This document shows, piece after piece, positions 46,690-58,101 of a DNA stretch of 64,000 nt (position 1 is the first letter of the stretch; every line of letters begins with the position of its first letter). Location of the stretch: the NCBI GenBank assembly GCA_029339195.1, contig JAPTJF010000112.1:62001-126000 (forward strand). Reading direction: 5' to 3'. Source of the DNA: Micractinium sp. NFX-FRZ (Eukaryota; Chlorophyta; Trebouxiophyceae; Chlorellales; Chlorellaceae). The position numbers and the translations under genes are program-made. Under the pieces are notes generated by a model that was given only the letters and a program-made list of their open reading frames with translations, searched no databases and was not told the origin of the DNA.

Positions 46690-49428
46690 ATGGGCCGGAA
46701 ACGCAGAGCGGCGGCCATCTCGGAGGCGGCGGCTGATGCTAAAGCACCTGCAGCCCCAGTAGAAGACGAGCTCACCGAGATGGAGATGGAGCGTGCCAAG
46801 ATGTACTGTTTGAACACTTTGCCAGCGCCGCCGCCTGCCAGGCGTGGGCAGCCTGGGGCCGCCGGTGGTGTTCAGCGCCCAATTTCTCGCAATAGACAGC
46901 ACTCTTATCAGGCCTCACCTATCACAATGTTTCCTGCACCACCCGCTGATAACCCAATCTGCAGCATTGAACGCAATCGTGCACGCCTGGCCGCGCTGGG
47001 GATCCCCGGCCTGGTGGCGGCGCTAGATGCCGGCGGCGGCAGCAGGGGCAAGGGCAAGGCGGCGGGTGGCATGAAGCAGGAGCGGCCGCCACGGGTGAAG
47101 AAGGAGAAGGGGGGAGCGGCGGGGGAGGAGCGCCCCACGCGGCGCTCGCGGCGGCTGCAGGAGGCTGAGGAGCACCCGCAGGTCAAGCACGAGACAGGTG
47201 GTCAAGCCCAGCTGTCCACCTGTCGTCACCTCTGCCCGTGCAGTGCTGTGATCTGCTGGCTGTGCTCTAACGCCCCGTGTGGTGGGGCGGGCGGGCAACG
47301 GCAGTGTGCAGAGCATTCAGGTGCCAGCTGTTGCTGTGTAGGTGTGGGGTGACAGACCCCCCTGCCTGTCATCACCCCCCTCCCGTCGCTGTCCTCCCCG
47401 CCGGAGTGCCCTGTCCATCCTTGCCCCCCGCAGCTGAGGAGGCATTTGAGCGGGAGCTTGGACAGTTTGTGGTGGAGGGGGAGTGCCCCCGCTGCGGGCG
47501 CACGCTGGAGCGCGGTCACAAGGCGCACCTCACAAGCTGCAGCGGCAGGGCCAGCACAGCGCGGCGGGCGGCCGGGGGGCAGGCGGGGGCGCCCCGGGAC
47601 GATGCGCTGCAGGTAGGGGAGGGAGCTTGGGAGGCAAGCAGGTGGTGTGGGCGGTGGACGGAGTGGTGTGAGCGAGCGGGCGAGGTAGCTGGGCGCGCCT
47701 GAGTGGTAGCATCAAAGCGCTGCAGGCAGGGGAGTGTAGGCAGGTTGCTGTGCGACAGCAGTGAGGGGATGGATCTTGATGAAACAGGGTGCGGGGCGGG
47801 GGCAGGTGAGGTTGGCGCTCGTGCCCAGCCCTGCTGCCCTCTGCTCACACCCTCGCTCAACCCTGCTTCGTGCGGCTGCATGGGGCGGCGTCTGCTGGCC
47901 TCCCTGACTGCCTCACCGCCAGCCGCCCCACGCCCACCCCGCTGTACCCCTCTTCCCTGCGCACGCTGCCGCACACCTTGGCGACCCCGCCCCGCTCCCT
48001 GCTGTGCCCCCTGCTGTGCGCACTGCTTTGCAGGGTCTGTCGGAGTCTGAGCGGCGGGACCGGCACAAGGTTCTGGAGGCCCGCATGAAGCAGCTGCACC
48101 TGGATGGCCTGGTGGAGCTGGGCAGCGAGGCAGCCAAGTGAGCGGGACGGCGCATGGCGCCCCCGGGAGTGTGCACTTGCTTGCTTGGGCTTCTCACAGC
48201 CTGTGACGCCGCAAGCGAACTTGCGGCACAGCCTGGCGGCAGCACGTCAACCGCACCACATGCATCGCAGCTGAGCACCGCCCCTACTCCGGTAGTGTTT
48301 CTGCAGCGCCCGGCCAGCTCCCGCAGCACACCCCGAATCCCCTCTGCCCTTCTTTCTTCTCACCCACCCCCCTGCTGCTGCCGGTGTTGCTGCTGCCTGG
48401 TCCCCTTGCTCCCACCAGGTTTGTGGTGCTGGGCAGCAAGGGCAACCATTACACTGTGGCGCTGACGGACGCCAAGCACACCTGCCAGTGCATGGACTAC
48501 CGTGAGTGGGCTGGCAGGCAGCAGGGGCAGCAGGGCGGGGGGCGAGGATGGGTGGGAGGGGCAGCAGCCGGGGGAGCCTGCCGGGCTGGGCTGGCCTGGC
48601 AGGTAAGTTTGTGTGGGGGGGGAGGTAGAAAGCGGGGCAGGTAGAAAGCGACTTCCTGGGGCTGCTGCAAATCGACTCCCCGGGCTGCTTGTGTGTGTGG
48701 CTCCAGCTGCCAGCGTGACCCCAGCTGCTGCTGCGCCCCTGCAAGCTCACCAGCGCGCCTCTTTGCTGTGCTGTGCTGCGCTCTGTTGCGCTGTGCAGGC
48801 TTCCGGCGGCACCACTGCAAGCACATCATGCTGGTGCTGTCGCAGCTGGGCTGCGAGGAGACGCCCAAGCAGGTGGGGCCTGGCTGCGCTGGGGCGGGGC
48901 CAGCTGTGCTGTGCACAGGCTGCTGGGCTGGTGCGGCTCTGCCCTACCCATGCCTCTAGTGCACCATCTCTCAGTATGGCCCCATGCCACGTCACCTCAC
49001 CCTCGCCCCCCACGTAACAGTCACAACTGTAAGGGCGTCATGCGGAAGAGGGACGGTTGGTTGACGCGCTGGTCTCACTGCCCCACCATACTCTCGTTCA
49101 ACGCCCTCCCCCACACGCCCTGTCTTCATATGCGGCAGCGGTGGCCAGCGGTGGACACGAGGCCGGACGAGCCGCCGCAGCAGAAGCAGCCCATGCCTCC
49201 GCCCATCACCCTCCCATCTCATGCCTCTACCTTGCAGCTGCACTCTGTCCCTCACCCTATGCAATGCCTGCCCCCACCTCCCTTCCCTTCATACTGCAGT
49301 GGCGCCAGGCGGTGGAGGCGCGGATGGACGAGCTGCTGGAGCAGAAGCGGGAGCGGGATGCGATGGAGGCGCGCACCCAGGCGGTGCCCATCAGCAAGGG
49401 TGACCAGGTGGCGCTCAAGATGCTGTGA
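46690..49428 (+). CDS. SWIM zinc-finger protein with WDR76/CMR1-like N-terminal motif
   Basis: Six exons: 46690-47197, 47434-47612, 48034-48137, 48419-48501, 48799-48872 and 49300-49428 total 1077 bases, 358 residues. The N-terminal half has NPICSIERNRARLAALGI and later TRRSRRLQ, the pattern seen upstream of the beta-propeller in WDR76/CMR1 proteins, but no WD repeats follow. A CPRCGRTLERGHKAHLTSC segment (about residues 178-196) looks like a small Cys/His zinc knuckle. The SWIM finger spans two exons: FVVLGSKGNHYTVAL, CQCMDY, then RRHHCKH (CxC...CxH complete). A helical tail (RQAVEARMDELLEQKRERDA) ends the protein. SWIM domains bind DNA or protein; this one's partner is unknown. The start ATG directly follows the 5' flank and begins with MGRKRRAA, a basic nuclear-type N terminus. 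Confidence 0.82.
48765..48798 (+). repeat. GCTGT-type pentamer tract at a 3' splice site
   Basis: An imperfect TGCTGTGCTGTGCTGCGCTC run leading directly into the acceptor CTGTGCAG at 48798. Confidence 0.6.
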
Positions 49429-49948
49429 GGGGGCGGTACCAGCAGTGCCACTGCTGAGTCCTCACAGCATCTCGAGTCGCTGCTTGGCCGCCGTGCTCAG
49501 TCCTCGTGCTGTGATGGGGAGGCGGAGGATGCCCAAGCGCCGCCCGTAACGCTGAGCAGCAGCGGCCAAGCAGCGATGCAAGGCGCTGTGAGGGTGGCTT
49601 TGGTGGGCAGGTGATGCAGCGTCGCAGCAGGCTGGGCTACCTGCCTGAGACACTTGCAGCGTGGCACATACCAGCAGGAGTGCTGACTCCCGAAGGTGCT
49701 GGCCGCGATGGCATTGGCTGCCCCTTCCACAGTAACCTGGCTCCCGACCGTTCGTGCTGCTCTGCTGTGACCTCTCTGACCCTGATTGGTGTCCCGCTTT
49801 GCCCACACTCTCTCGTGTTGTGACCTCTTTATCTGCTGGGACTTGACATCTACAAACTTGTTGAACCAAGGTCTCATCAAGCGCATAGCTAGCCTACTGT
49901 GGACGTCATCAAATCGTGGCAGCTCGAGGCACAGGCGCACCAACAGAC
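49429..49948. other. Convergent 3' flanks, about 520 bases
   Basis: Lies between the SWIM gene stop and the ESF1 stop. Mixed sequence, no coding exon; it should hold both 3' UTRs. Confidence 0.5.
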
Positions 49949-52900
49949 TCACGTCCGCTGCTTCTTCTTCTTCTGCTTGCCTGTCCCGCCTGCCGCAAGC
50001 TTGCCGCCTGCCGCAGCCTTGCTGCTGCCACCCTCACCGCTGCCGCCTTGCGCTGCCGCCGACTTCCGCTTCAGAGAAGCCACAAGCAACTTCAAATCTG
50101 CCTTGCCGCTGGCCACGCTGCCGCTGCCGCCGGCAGCGCCTCCATTCTGCTGCCCAGCCGCATCGGCGGCCGGCTGCTGCGCCTTGCCACCCTGACTGCC
50201 ACCCGCCTGCTGCTGCGCCTTGCCCTTGCCTGCCTTCTTGCTGCGCTGCTTGGCCACCTCCGCCGCCACCTTGACAGACGTGTCCCTGCGGGCGGGAGGG
50301 TGGACGCACGGCGGGCTTGCAACAGGTGAGGCACAAGTGCTTTCCACCCTTGGTGGAGCCACGTCGAAAACTGCAGCACGGGCAGGCAGGCAGGCAGCCC
50401 CCCAGGGCACTGCAGGTCCCGCCCCGCCTGGCCTTGCTCCCCCTCCCTACCGAGCTTGGCTTGCTGACTTGACCCGTGGCTCGGCCCGGCACCAAGAGGG
50501 CTGAGCATCCAGCCAGGCCACCAACAGCCCCCTCATCCCTCCACCCTCCTGTGTGCTCCTCTCACTCACTTGAAGCGCGGGTCGGTGGGGTCGAGGGCAA
50601 AGTGGTGGGAGGTGAGCAGGTCGGCGAAGCGGGGGTCCGACAGATCCACGCCGCCAAAGCCGCCGCCAACGCCGGCTGCAGGGGTGGAACAGGGAGGGCG
50701 AGAGCAGAGGAAGGGGGTGAGGGAGGGGGCAAGGGTGGAAAGCAGGCGGCAGAGGAGTAGTCGGGTGGGCGGGTGCAGGCGCGTGAGCATGAGCAGGAGC
50801 GGGCCCACCGGCACACAAGCAACCCAAAGAGTGTGTGCTGGCAATTGATGCGACAGCTTGCCGCATGCAAGTGCACTCACGCCGCGCGCACACTGAAAAG
50901 CCATGGATGCACAGCACAGTGCAGCGCAGCCCAGTACATGCTGCCGTCACACGCGAAGCACAGCGTGCACAGCGCACCTGCCGCATCTTCGTCGTCCGAC
51001 CCCTCCTGCCGCTCCCTCCGCTTGGCCTCCTTCTTCAGCCTCATCCGCTCCTTCCTCGTGAGCTTCTCCTTCTCCCCCTGCTCCCCCGCCTGCTGCTTGC
51101 CGCCGCCCGCACTCGCCAGGCTGGCGCCAGCGCGCCGACGTGCCGCCGCCGTCAGGGCGGCATCGTCCATCAGCAGCATCTCTAGCTCTGCTTGCTTGGC
51201 GGGATCCACTGCCGCCTCATCCCCCTTGCCCTTCTTGCCCTTCTTCCCAGCCTTGGCACCGGCCGCCGCCTCCGCCTGGCCCTTCTTCCCCTTCTTGGCG
51301 CCCTTGCCGGCGGCTGCCTCGGCTGCCTCTGCGCTGTCGGCATCTGGGTTGTCCTGAACAGGAGGCGAGGAGGCATGGAGGCGGGAGGGCAGGTGAGCCA
51401 CCAGCAGCAGGAGCCGCAGGGGTACAGCCCGGACCCCTGCCAGTGCTCGCATGTGCTGCCACTGATGCTTCCCCTCCCCTCCTCCTCCCCCCGCCTCAGA
51501 CTCTCGTTCCACTTGTGCATGCCTTGGAACGCAAACAGAGCAAGTTGAGGGCCCACCCCCACACCTGGAAGAATGGGTCATCAAAGGGGTTGTCCTCCTG
51601 CTGGAAGAAGGGGTCATCGGCCACACCTGCGGGCGCCCCCTCGCCGTCGGACCCTGCACCGCAGGTGGCAGCGGCAGCACACAGGGCGCAAGGCGTGCTG
51701 AGGGGTGAAGCCTGGTTGCGCTCCCTGGGCACGGCACAGCCTGCATGGCTTGCCGGGCATGTGCAAGCTCCCGGGGAGAGGCCTCCTCCACCAGGTAACG
51801 AGCTAGCCTGCACAATTGCCTGCCCCGTACTGTGCACAGTGTGAACACACAGACACAGCCAACCAGGCAGCCAGCTCAGGCAGGCAGCTCAGTAAACCCA
51901 CCCGAGCCGTCGCTGCCGGCATCGTCGTAGTCGCTGTCCGACTCGTCAGACCCCACACGCCGCCCCTGCCGCTTCGCCTGGGCCTTCTTTTCCCTGCGGG
52001 TGGTGGAGGTAGTGGGGAGAGGGCAGGTTTCGGGGATGCACACATGAGGAGGACCGGGGTGGCAGCAGCAGGGAGGGGCCACTGACCTGTTGAGGGGAGA
52101 GGCAGCCGCTGCTGGGCGCAGGGGTGCACGCGCGGTAGTGGCAGCAGTGACGCACACACCGCAGAGGGAGGCGGCTGCAGCGGCTGCAGCAATCTGGCGT
52201 GCCCCACCCTCCCACCGCCTGCCTCAATCAGCGCCCGCCTCCCGCCCGCTCCCCTGCTCCCGATTTCACCCCAAGCCCACCTCTTGCGCCGCATGTACGC
52301 CTCCCACACCGTCTCCCCCTTCTTGGCCTCCTCGTCCCGCTTCTTGGCCAGCAAGCGGTCCCCAAGGTTCTCCAACCCCGGCATGAACGTCACCTCCATC
52401 TCCATTCCTGTGACGAGGCAGGGGGCAGGCAGGAACAAGCGGGCAGGGAGAAGGGGAGGGGGAGGGCAGCCATTGAGCAGGCACAGGGAACAAGGCGGCG
52501 TGATGCACGCCGAGCAAAGGGGGCAGGCAGGGCAGAGTGTGCATGGATGAGAGGGGATGTGCAGGGGGCACAGCGTCTGCCGGCAGCTGGGGCGCTGGGC
52601 GGCAGGGGCGCGGCGCCCCCTCCGGGGTGCTGCTGCTCTGGCAGCCTTGCTACTTGCGGCAGGCCAGGGGTGAACTGTGGCCGCCGTCGGACTATTGGCT
52701 GCGGAGTGCGCGCATGCGCTTGTGTGCATGGGTGTGCATGGGTGGTGCACGCGGGGCACACACAATGTGCAGCAGCAGCAGCAGCAACTGCAGCAGCGGG
52801 AAAGCGGCAGCAGCAGCAGCAGCAGCAGCAGCGGCCCACCCTTGTCATCTGCGACGCGCGAACCGCTCAGCTTCTTCTTCCTCCCCTGCTGCTGCTGCTG

Positions 52901-55900
52901 CCGCTCCTCCTCCTCCTCCCCGCTGCCCTCCTGCTCCCCATCCTCACTGCCGCTGTCGCCCGCGCCCCAGTCCTTCTTGCCCGCCCGCTCCTCTGCCTCG
53001 CCGCCGCCCAGCAGCAGGCGGCGGTACCGCTCCCGTATCGCCTCCTCATCCTCCTCATCACCACCACCACCCTCCTCCTCTTCGGACTCCGCCTCGCTCT
53101 CAGACGCCAGATAAGCCTGCAGGCAGCGCCAGGTAAGGGGGCGTGTAAATGAGGATGGCCACAAGGTGAGCCACACAAGCTGAATGGGGCATCTTCCAAC
53201 TACTTGACCTCGCTCTCTTGAGAGAGAGCATCATGTTTACTCTTCATCCTCCTCCTCAGCTGCCACGATGCGCTTGAAATACCCTCCTATCAAACCATCC
53301 AAACCCAGCCCAGCCCAGCCCAGCCCAGCCCAGCCAAGCCGCCCCCCTCGGCCAAGCACCCACCTTGAAGCCGCTCCTCCTTCAGCCCAACAGCCATGCC
53401 ACATTTGCTGGCCCGCCACCCCCACCCACCCCTGCCTTCCACCCGTGCCCCTGCCCCTCCCCCCCACCTTGAAGTCGTCCTCCTTGAGCTCCTCCGCCGT
53501 CACCTTGCGCGTCAGGGCCCGCTTGCGCCCGTCGTCGTCGTTGTCCCACGTCAGCTGCACGCTCGTGTGCTGCAGCGCGCGCGCCTGGAACGTGGGCGGC
53601 GCGTAGTCTGCGTGACAGCGGGGGGAGGGCAAGGGGAGCGGGGCCGGTGGGGTGGGGATGTGTGCATGGAACAAATGCCTGTGGCGGGTGAGGGGTGACA
53701 TGCCGCATCGAGGCAGCTGTGGAACTGGCGCTTGCATGTCCCAGCGGCCAGCCAGCACCAAGGGCAGCTGTCAGTCGCAGCTCCCCCTGCCTTCCCCCCG
53801 TCTCCTTCTCTCCACTGCTGCCCCTGCTGCCTCTGCTGCCCGGGCGGCCCACGGCTCCAGTTTTGCAGGCAGGCCAGCCCGCCGCACCTGAGGGCACCTC
53901 GCCGGCATCATCCCGGACCTGCCGCCCCTCAAAGGACTGCTCATCAGGGACGAAGCGCAGGTCAAACTTGCAGGCGGCTGCAGGGGGGGCAGGGCAGGGA
54001 AGGGGCGGGGGAAGGAGGGGGCAAAGGGGGCGTGGGGTGAGCAGAGCGAGCGGAGCAAAGAGGTGGGGCCTGCAAGGTGGGAGGACGGGCCCGGCGCAGC
54101 GTGTGCTGCTGCCAGCTGTGAGGACAGCTGCCGTGGCGCAGCACAGCGCGGCCGCAGCAACGCACAGCACAGCACAGCACTCTGCTGCTCACTCTTCATC
54201 AGCTCCATGCCATCGCACTCCTCATAAATCTTGTTGGCGGTGGCTGCATGCATAGAGGGTAGAAGCAGGCAAGTTGAAAGGGGCTTCCAGATGGGCAGGC
54301 AGACCAGCCGCAAACGAGGCATGGCCTAGCGCACTCATCGCCACCCATCCTCCCTCCCCTGCACGCCTCACCCACCGCCGGAATCCGAGAGGTGATGGCA
54401 TAGCAGCAGCAGCACAGAGCTTGGCACTCCCCTGCCCAGTCGTCCGCCGGGCCCCCAGCCCCTCGGTCCCTAGAGCTTGCAACCACCCACCTACCCAACC
54501 ACCCACCGGCGGAGTCACAAGAGATGATTGCGTAGTAGTATCGCAGCTTGGAGCGCTCATACAGGCGCAGGCGGCGCCTGTCCACCTCCTCGCCCTCATC
54601 TGCTGGGGAGCAATGCGTCGTCAGGGAGGGAGGGGTGCATGAATACATGAAACAAAGTGCAGGTGGAGGAGGATAGGGGTGGTGGAAAACGAAGAAGGGA
54701 GGGTGTCGGCCCACAACACAGGACCGGCAGCCCGGCAAAGGGGCGTCGCTGCCAGCCAGACAAGGGGCCGCGCCTTTTGAAAACGCGCTGGGTTTGCTGT
54801 GCGCAGCAGATAGTCACGCCCCGGCCATAGGTGGGGCCCGCCTGGGCGGGCCCCGGCCGGCGCGCCGGCTTATTTACTGCGGGAAGATAATGTGCTGGGC
54901 GTGGCGTGCGGGCGCAGGGGCGGCAGGGAGCAACGGGTAGGCAAGCAGGCGTGCGATTTGGCCAGGCAGGTGGACGTCAGGCACGTTGGCCATGCTGACG
55001 ATGGCAAGCAAAAGCACGCAGGGGGTGGCAGGGCGCAGGTGGAAAGCGCTGTAGCAGCTGAACGCCCAACACGCCCTGCGTGCACCCCCCTAGCCATGGA
55101 GCTCTCAACGTTGGCCCTGCCCCATCCCACCCTGCTCGCACCCGAGTCGGATCCCGAGCCGCCCTCCTCCTCCTCCTCCTCCTCCTCCTGCTCAGCATCA
55201 TCATCAGCAACCTCCTCCTCCTCCTCCTCCTCCTCCTCTCCCTCCTCATCGCTGTCCGCTGCTGCTGCCGCTGGCGCGCGCTGCTGCGGCGGCGGCTTGC
55301 TGCCGGCGGGCCTGAAGATGCCCTGGGGCCCCATCACCGCCTCCTGAGCCATGCGCTGCAGCCCATAGTCTGCATGCCATGAGTGGGCAGGGGCAGGGCA
55401 GGTGCGGGGGCAGGCAGAAGTCAGGGCAGGGGCAGGCAAGGTGGGCCGGCGGTTGTTGGGCAGGCAGGCAGATGGGCGGTGCAAGGTCATGAATGGGGAG
55501 GCTGCCCACCCAACGCATGCCATGCCGCAACTCAACTGCAGCTGCAGACACCGCAGCCCCAGCCTGCACAGGAGTTGGATCACCCCTACAGCACGGGATA
55601 CCCACCCACCCACCCACCCACAGCATGCTCAGCATGCGCAGCACGCACCCGAGGGGTAGACGGTCACGTTCTCAATGGCGCCGCCCTTGGGCACAAACGA
55701 GCGCAGCACAGCAAAGATGTCCACCGCCCGCACATGCTCCCAATCTAGGTCCACGGCTGCCAGGCGGTGCGTGGCGTCCGGCAGCAGCGGGATCTGCAGG
55801 GGAGCGGGGTCCAAGGAGGGCGCAGGGGGTGGGCGAGCGGATGGTGCAGGCAGCCGGGCGACGGAAGCGTGACAGCCAGCGGTGGGAGAGGGGAGGGTGC

Positions 55901-57771
55901 AGCTCTGGCGTACACCACCACACCGCCCAGCTGGCGCCATGCAGGGTGTAAGAGGGGTACAGCCGCCCTTCCCTTCCGCCGGGTGCCCAGGCCCGGCATG
56001 CAGGGGCTGCCCCGTGCTGCTGCTGCTGGCCAGCCCTGCTGACGAATAAAACCAGGCAACACTTTGCTCACCGGCTCCTCCGGGTTGGCAGCCATGGCGC
56101 CCACGCCCCACTCCTCCAGGTCCTCCTCATTCAGGGGCTCCTCCTCCCCCTCCAGACCTCCCGGGCCCAGCACAAGTGGCGCGCCCTGCCGCCCGCCAAA
56201 CTCCTCGTCGTCGTCCTCCTCGTCGCTGCCCTCCTCCTCCTCTTCGCTGCCCTCCTCATCGCTGCTGCTGCCAGCGGCACGGGCGCCAGCACCACCCGCC
56301 TCCTCCTCTGCTGCCTCCTCCTCCTCGTCTTCGCTGCTGCTGCTGTCAGGACCCGCCAGCCCCCTGCAGCAGCCAAGCAGAGGCAGCGGCAGCAGAAGTC
56401 AAGAACATGGGTTGTGGTAGATGCACACTGTGTGCTCAGCACTGGGGCAGCCCTGGAACCAGGGCAGGCAGCATACATTGGTGCAGCACACATTCACATC
56501 CTATTGAGAGGGGAGCGATGAAGTGCAGCAACAGCACAAAGTGCGCGAAGGGAATGAAGGATGGGGAGGGTGTCGGCCCACAACACAGGACCGGCAGCCC
56601 GGCAAAGGGGCGTCGCTGCCAGCCAGACAAGGGGCCGCGCCTTTGTAAAAAGACACTGGGTTTGCTGTGCGCAGCAGATAGTCACGCCCCGGCCATAGGT
56701 GGGGCCCGCCTGGGCGGGCCCCGGCCGGCGCGCCGGCTTATTTACTGCGGGGAAAGGTTGGGCTGGGCACACCATCCCACACCACACCCAAACCAGCACA
56801 GAACAGCACAGCATGAAAGCCCTGCCTCTCCACACCCTGTTGCTCACCCGTCAGCTGTCCTTGTGCACACTCATCCCTACACACACGCACGCACACACAC
56901 AGACGCGAAAACCAAAACTGCTGCCCTCCACGCTCCTCACCTCATGCGGGCCCACCGCTCCTGCGCAGCTCGCTCCTCTGCGTCTAGATCACTCTCAGGC
57001 TCTGACTCCGAATCGCTCTGTGCCTGCGCCTGCTGCCGCTGCCGCTGCTGCTTGCCCTTGGCGCCAGCAACGGCCGCCGCGCCGCCGCGCTTCCCGCCGC
57101 CCGCCGCCTGCCGCTGCTGCTGCTGCTCCAGCTCTGCGGCCGCAGCGGCGGGCTGTGCGTCGCCACCCTCGCCGCCGGCCTGCTGCTGCCCTCCCTGGCT
57201 CTCCTGCGCCGCCTCTTCTCTCTTCTCGCCCTCCCCTGGCAGGCGGTAATATTTGCGCATGTCCTCGTTCTTCTTGCCGCCGCTCTTCACCTTTCGGCCG
57301 CGCTTATCCACCGTGGCGCGCACCTGGAAGGCCTCATCCTTGAACATGCCTGCATGGTGGGAGAGCAGGGGATAGAGTCGGGGGCAGAGGGAATTGGTGG
57401 TGGTGTTGGAGACCGCAGCAGGTGCGTGTGGGCGGAAGGCGGAGGAGCGGTGGGGAATGAGGCGTGCTGCGGCCCAGGGTGGGGTTGCTCAGTCAACTCG
57501 CTGCTCTGCTAGGTGTCAGCTATAAGTTAAGAATCTGTCAGGCAGCGCCGAGGCCGCAAACTTGCTCAGAGGCGCCCACTGTGTCGGTGTTGCTGCCGCC
57601 TGCCGCCGCCACTGCCGGCAGCTCACCCGCGAAGCGCTCGTCAATCTCCACCTTGGCCTTTGCCTTGGGGAACCGCTGGAAGCGCGGGTCGGAGTGCACA
57701 GCCGCGAAGCGGCTGTCTGTGACCACCTTGCCGCCGGGCTTGCGCCCGGCGGGCTTGCCCTCTTTGGACAT
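49949..57771 (-). CDS. ESF1: Pre-rRNA processing protein ESF1
   Basis: ESF1 is a nucleolar factor needed for 18S rRNA maturation in the small-subunit processome. The first exon (ATG 57771) reads VVTDSRFAAVHSDPRFQRFP and KVEIDERF. The next has MFKDEAFQVRATVDKRGR. Long acidic Asp/Glu/Ser tracts follow (around 56340-56120 and 55250-55150), as in the family. The RRM-like core is split over several short exons: HRLAAVDLDWEHVRAVDIF with SFVPKGG and VTVYPS (55780-55650), then SKLRYYYAIISCDSAG (about 54600-54505), NKIYEECDGMEL (54240-54190) and CKFDLRFVPDEQSFEG (53975-53890). Later segments include AYLASESEAESEEE, MEMEVTFMPGLENL and the C-terminal NUC153-type DLSDPRFADLLTSHHFALDP (50680-50580), then a Lys-rich tail ending at 49949. 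Two introns carry a 190-bp repeat and one carries a decayed exon copy. Confidence 0.93.
54155..54182 (-). repeat. ACAGC pentamer tract (GCTGT in gene sense)
   Basis: CAACGCACAGCACAGCACAG and following bases, within an ESF1 intron and downstream of the NKIYEECDG exon in gene sense. Confidence 0.6.
54368..54424 (-). repeat. Degenerate copy of ESF1 YYYAIISCDSAG exon end and donor
   Basis: On the minus strand it reads CCAAGCTCTG..., encoding CCCYAITSRIPAVG in the matching frame. It parallels the genuine RYYYAIISCDSAGG boundary at 54500-54556, including the GGCG/GTGGGTG donor. About 70% identity over 55 bases, in the downstream intron. Confidence 0.62.
54697..54885. repeat. Interspersed 190-bp repeat, copy 1
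   Basis: Almost identical to 56564-56753; only a patch of about 12 bases differs (TTTTGAAAACGCGCTGG versus TTTGTAAAAAGACACTGG). It contains the perfect inverted repeat GGGCCCGCC-TG-GGCGGGCCC and the palindrome GCCGGCGCGCCGGC and ends TTATTTACTGCGGG. It lies in an ESF1 intron. GAAGA occurs at both edges and may be a short target duplication. No open frame of note; it may be a non-autonomous transposon or SINE-like element. Confidence 0.85.
56564..56753. repeat. Interspersed 190-bp repeat, copy 2
   Basis: Second copy of the 54697-54885 element in the same orientation, in a different ESF1 intron about 1.9 kb away. Both GC palindromes are conserved exactly. The upstream flanks share CAAAGTGC 30-47 bases before the core, so the homologous segment may extend further, which would also fit a local duplication rather than two insertions. 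Confidence 0.85.
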
Positions 57772-58101
57772 GATGCCCCGCTCTCAGCAGATCCAAGGGT
57801 GAGCGAGCAAAGTATGAAAGGCTAACGGTGCTGCTTGGACCTGCCGCCACTCAAGCTGTGCGCATGCCCGACGGCATGCAGCGTTGCGGGCGTCTGAAAG
57901 CAGACAATACACCTGCAGTGCGTGACTACAATTCATGCAGTGCCCCAGGGCGATGAAAACAAGCGCAGCGAGCTGTACAGGCGGTACACAGAGCCCAACT
58001 TTGGAGAGCTCTCACCTTTCGCCATCCGATTACACAATTGAACTGTCAGTCTTCGCAAACTCAAAATTCGAGAGCAGGCGCCACGCCTGGACACCATCGC
58101 C
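57772..58101. other. Divergent promoter region, about 330 bases
   Basis: A compact shared upstream region for ESF1 (minus) and the acetyltransferase (plus). On the plus strand 57946-58041 is an open stretch in frame with the acetyltransferase, protein-like (GDENKRSELYRRYTEPNFGE) but closed by TGA before the chosen ATG. Confidence 0.5.

Noticed and set aside
53237..53290. Alternative ESF1 exon ending FKRIVAAEEEDEE with a stop
   Set aside because: Open and acidic but lacks a convincing acceptor, and the conserved frame continues through the KEDDFK to AYLASESE junction instead.
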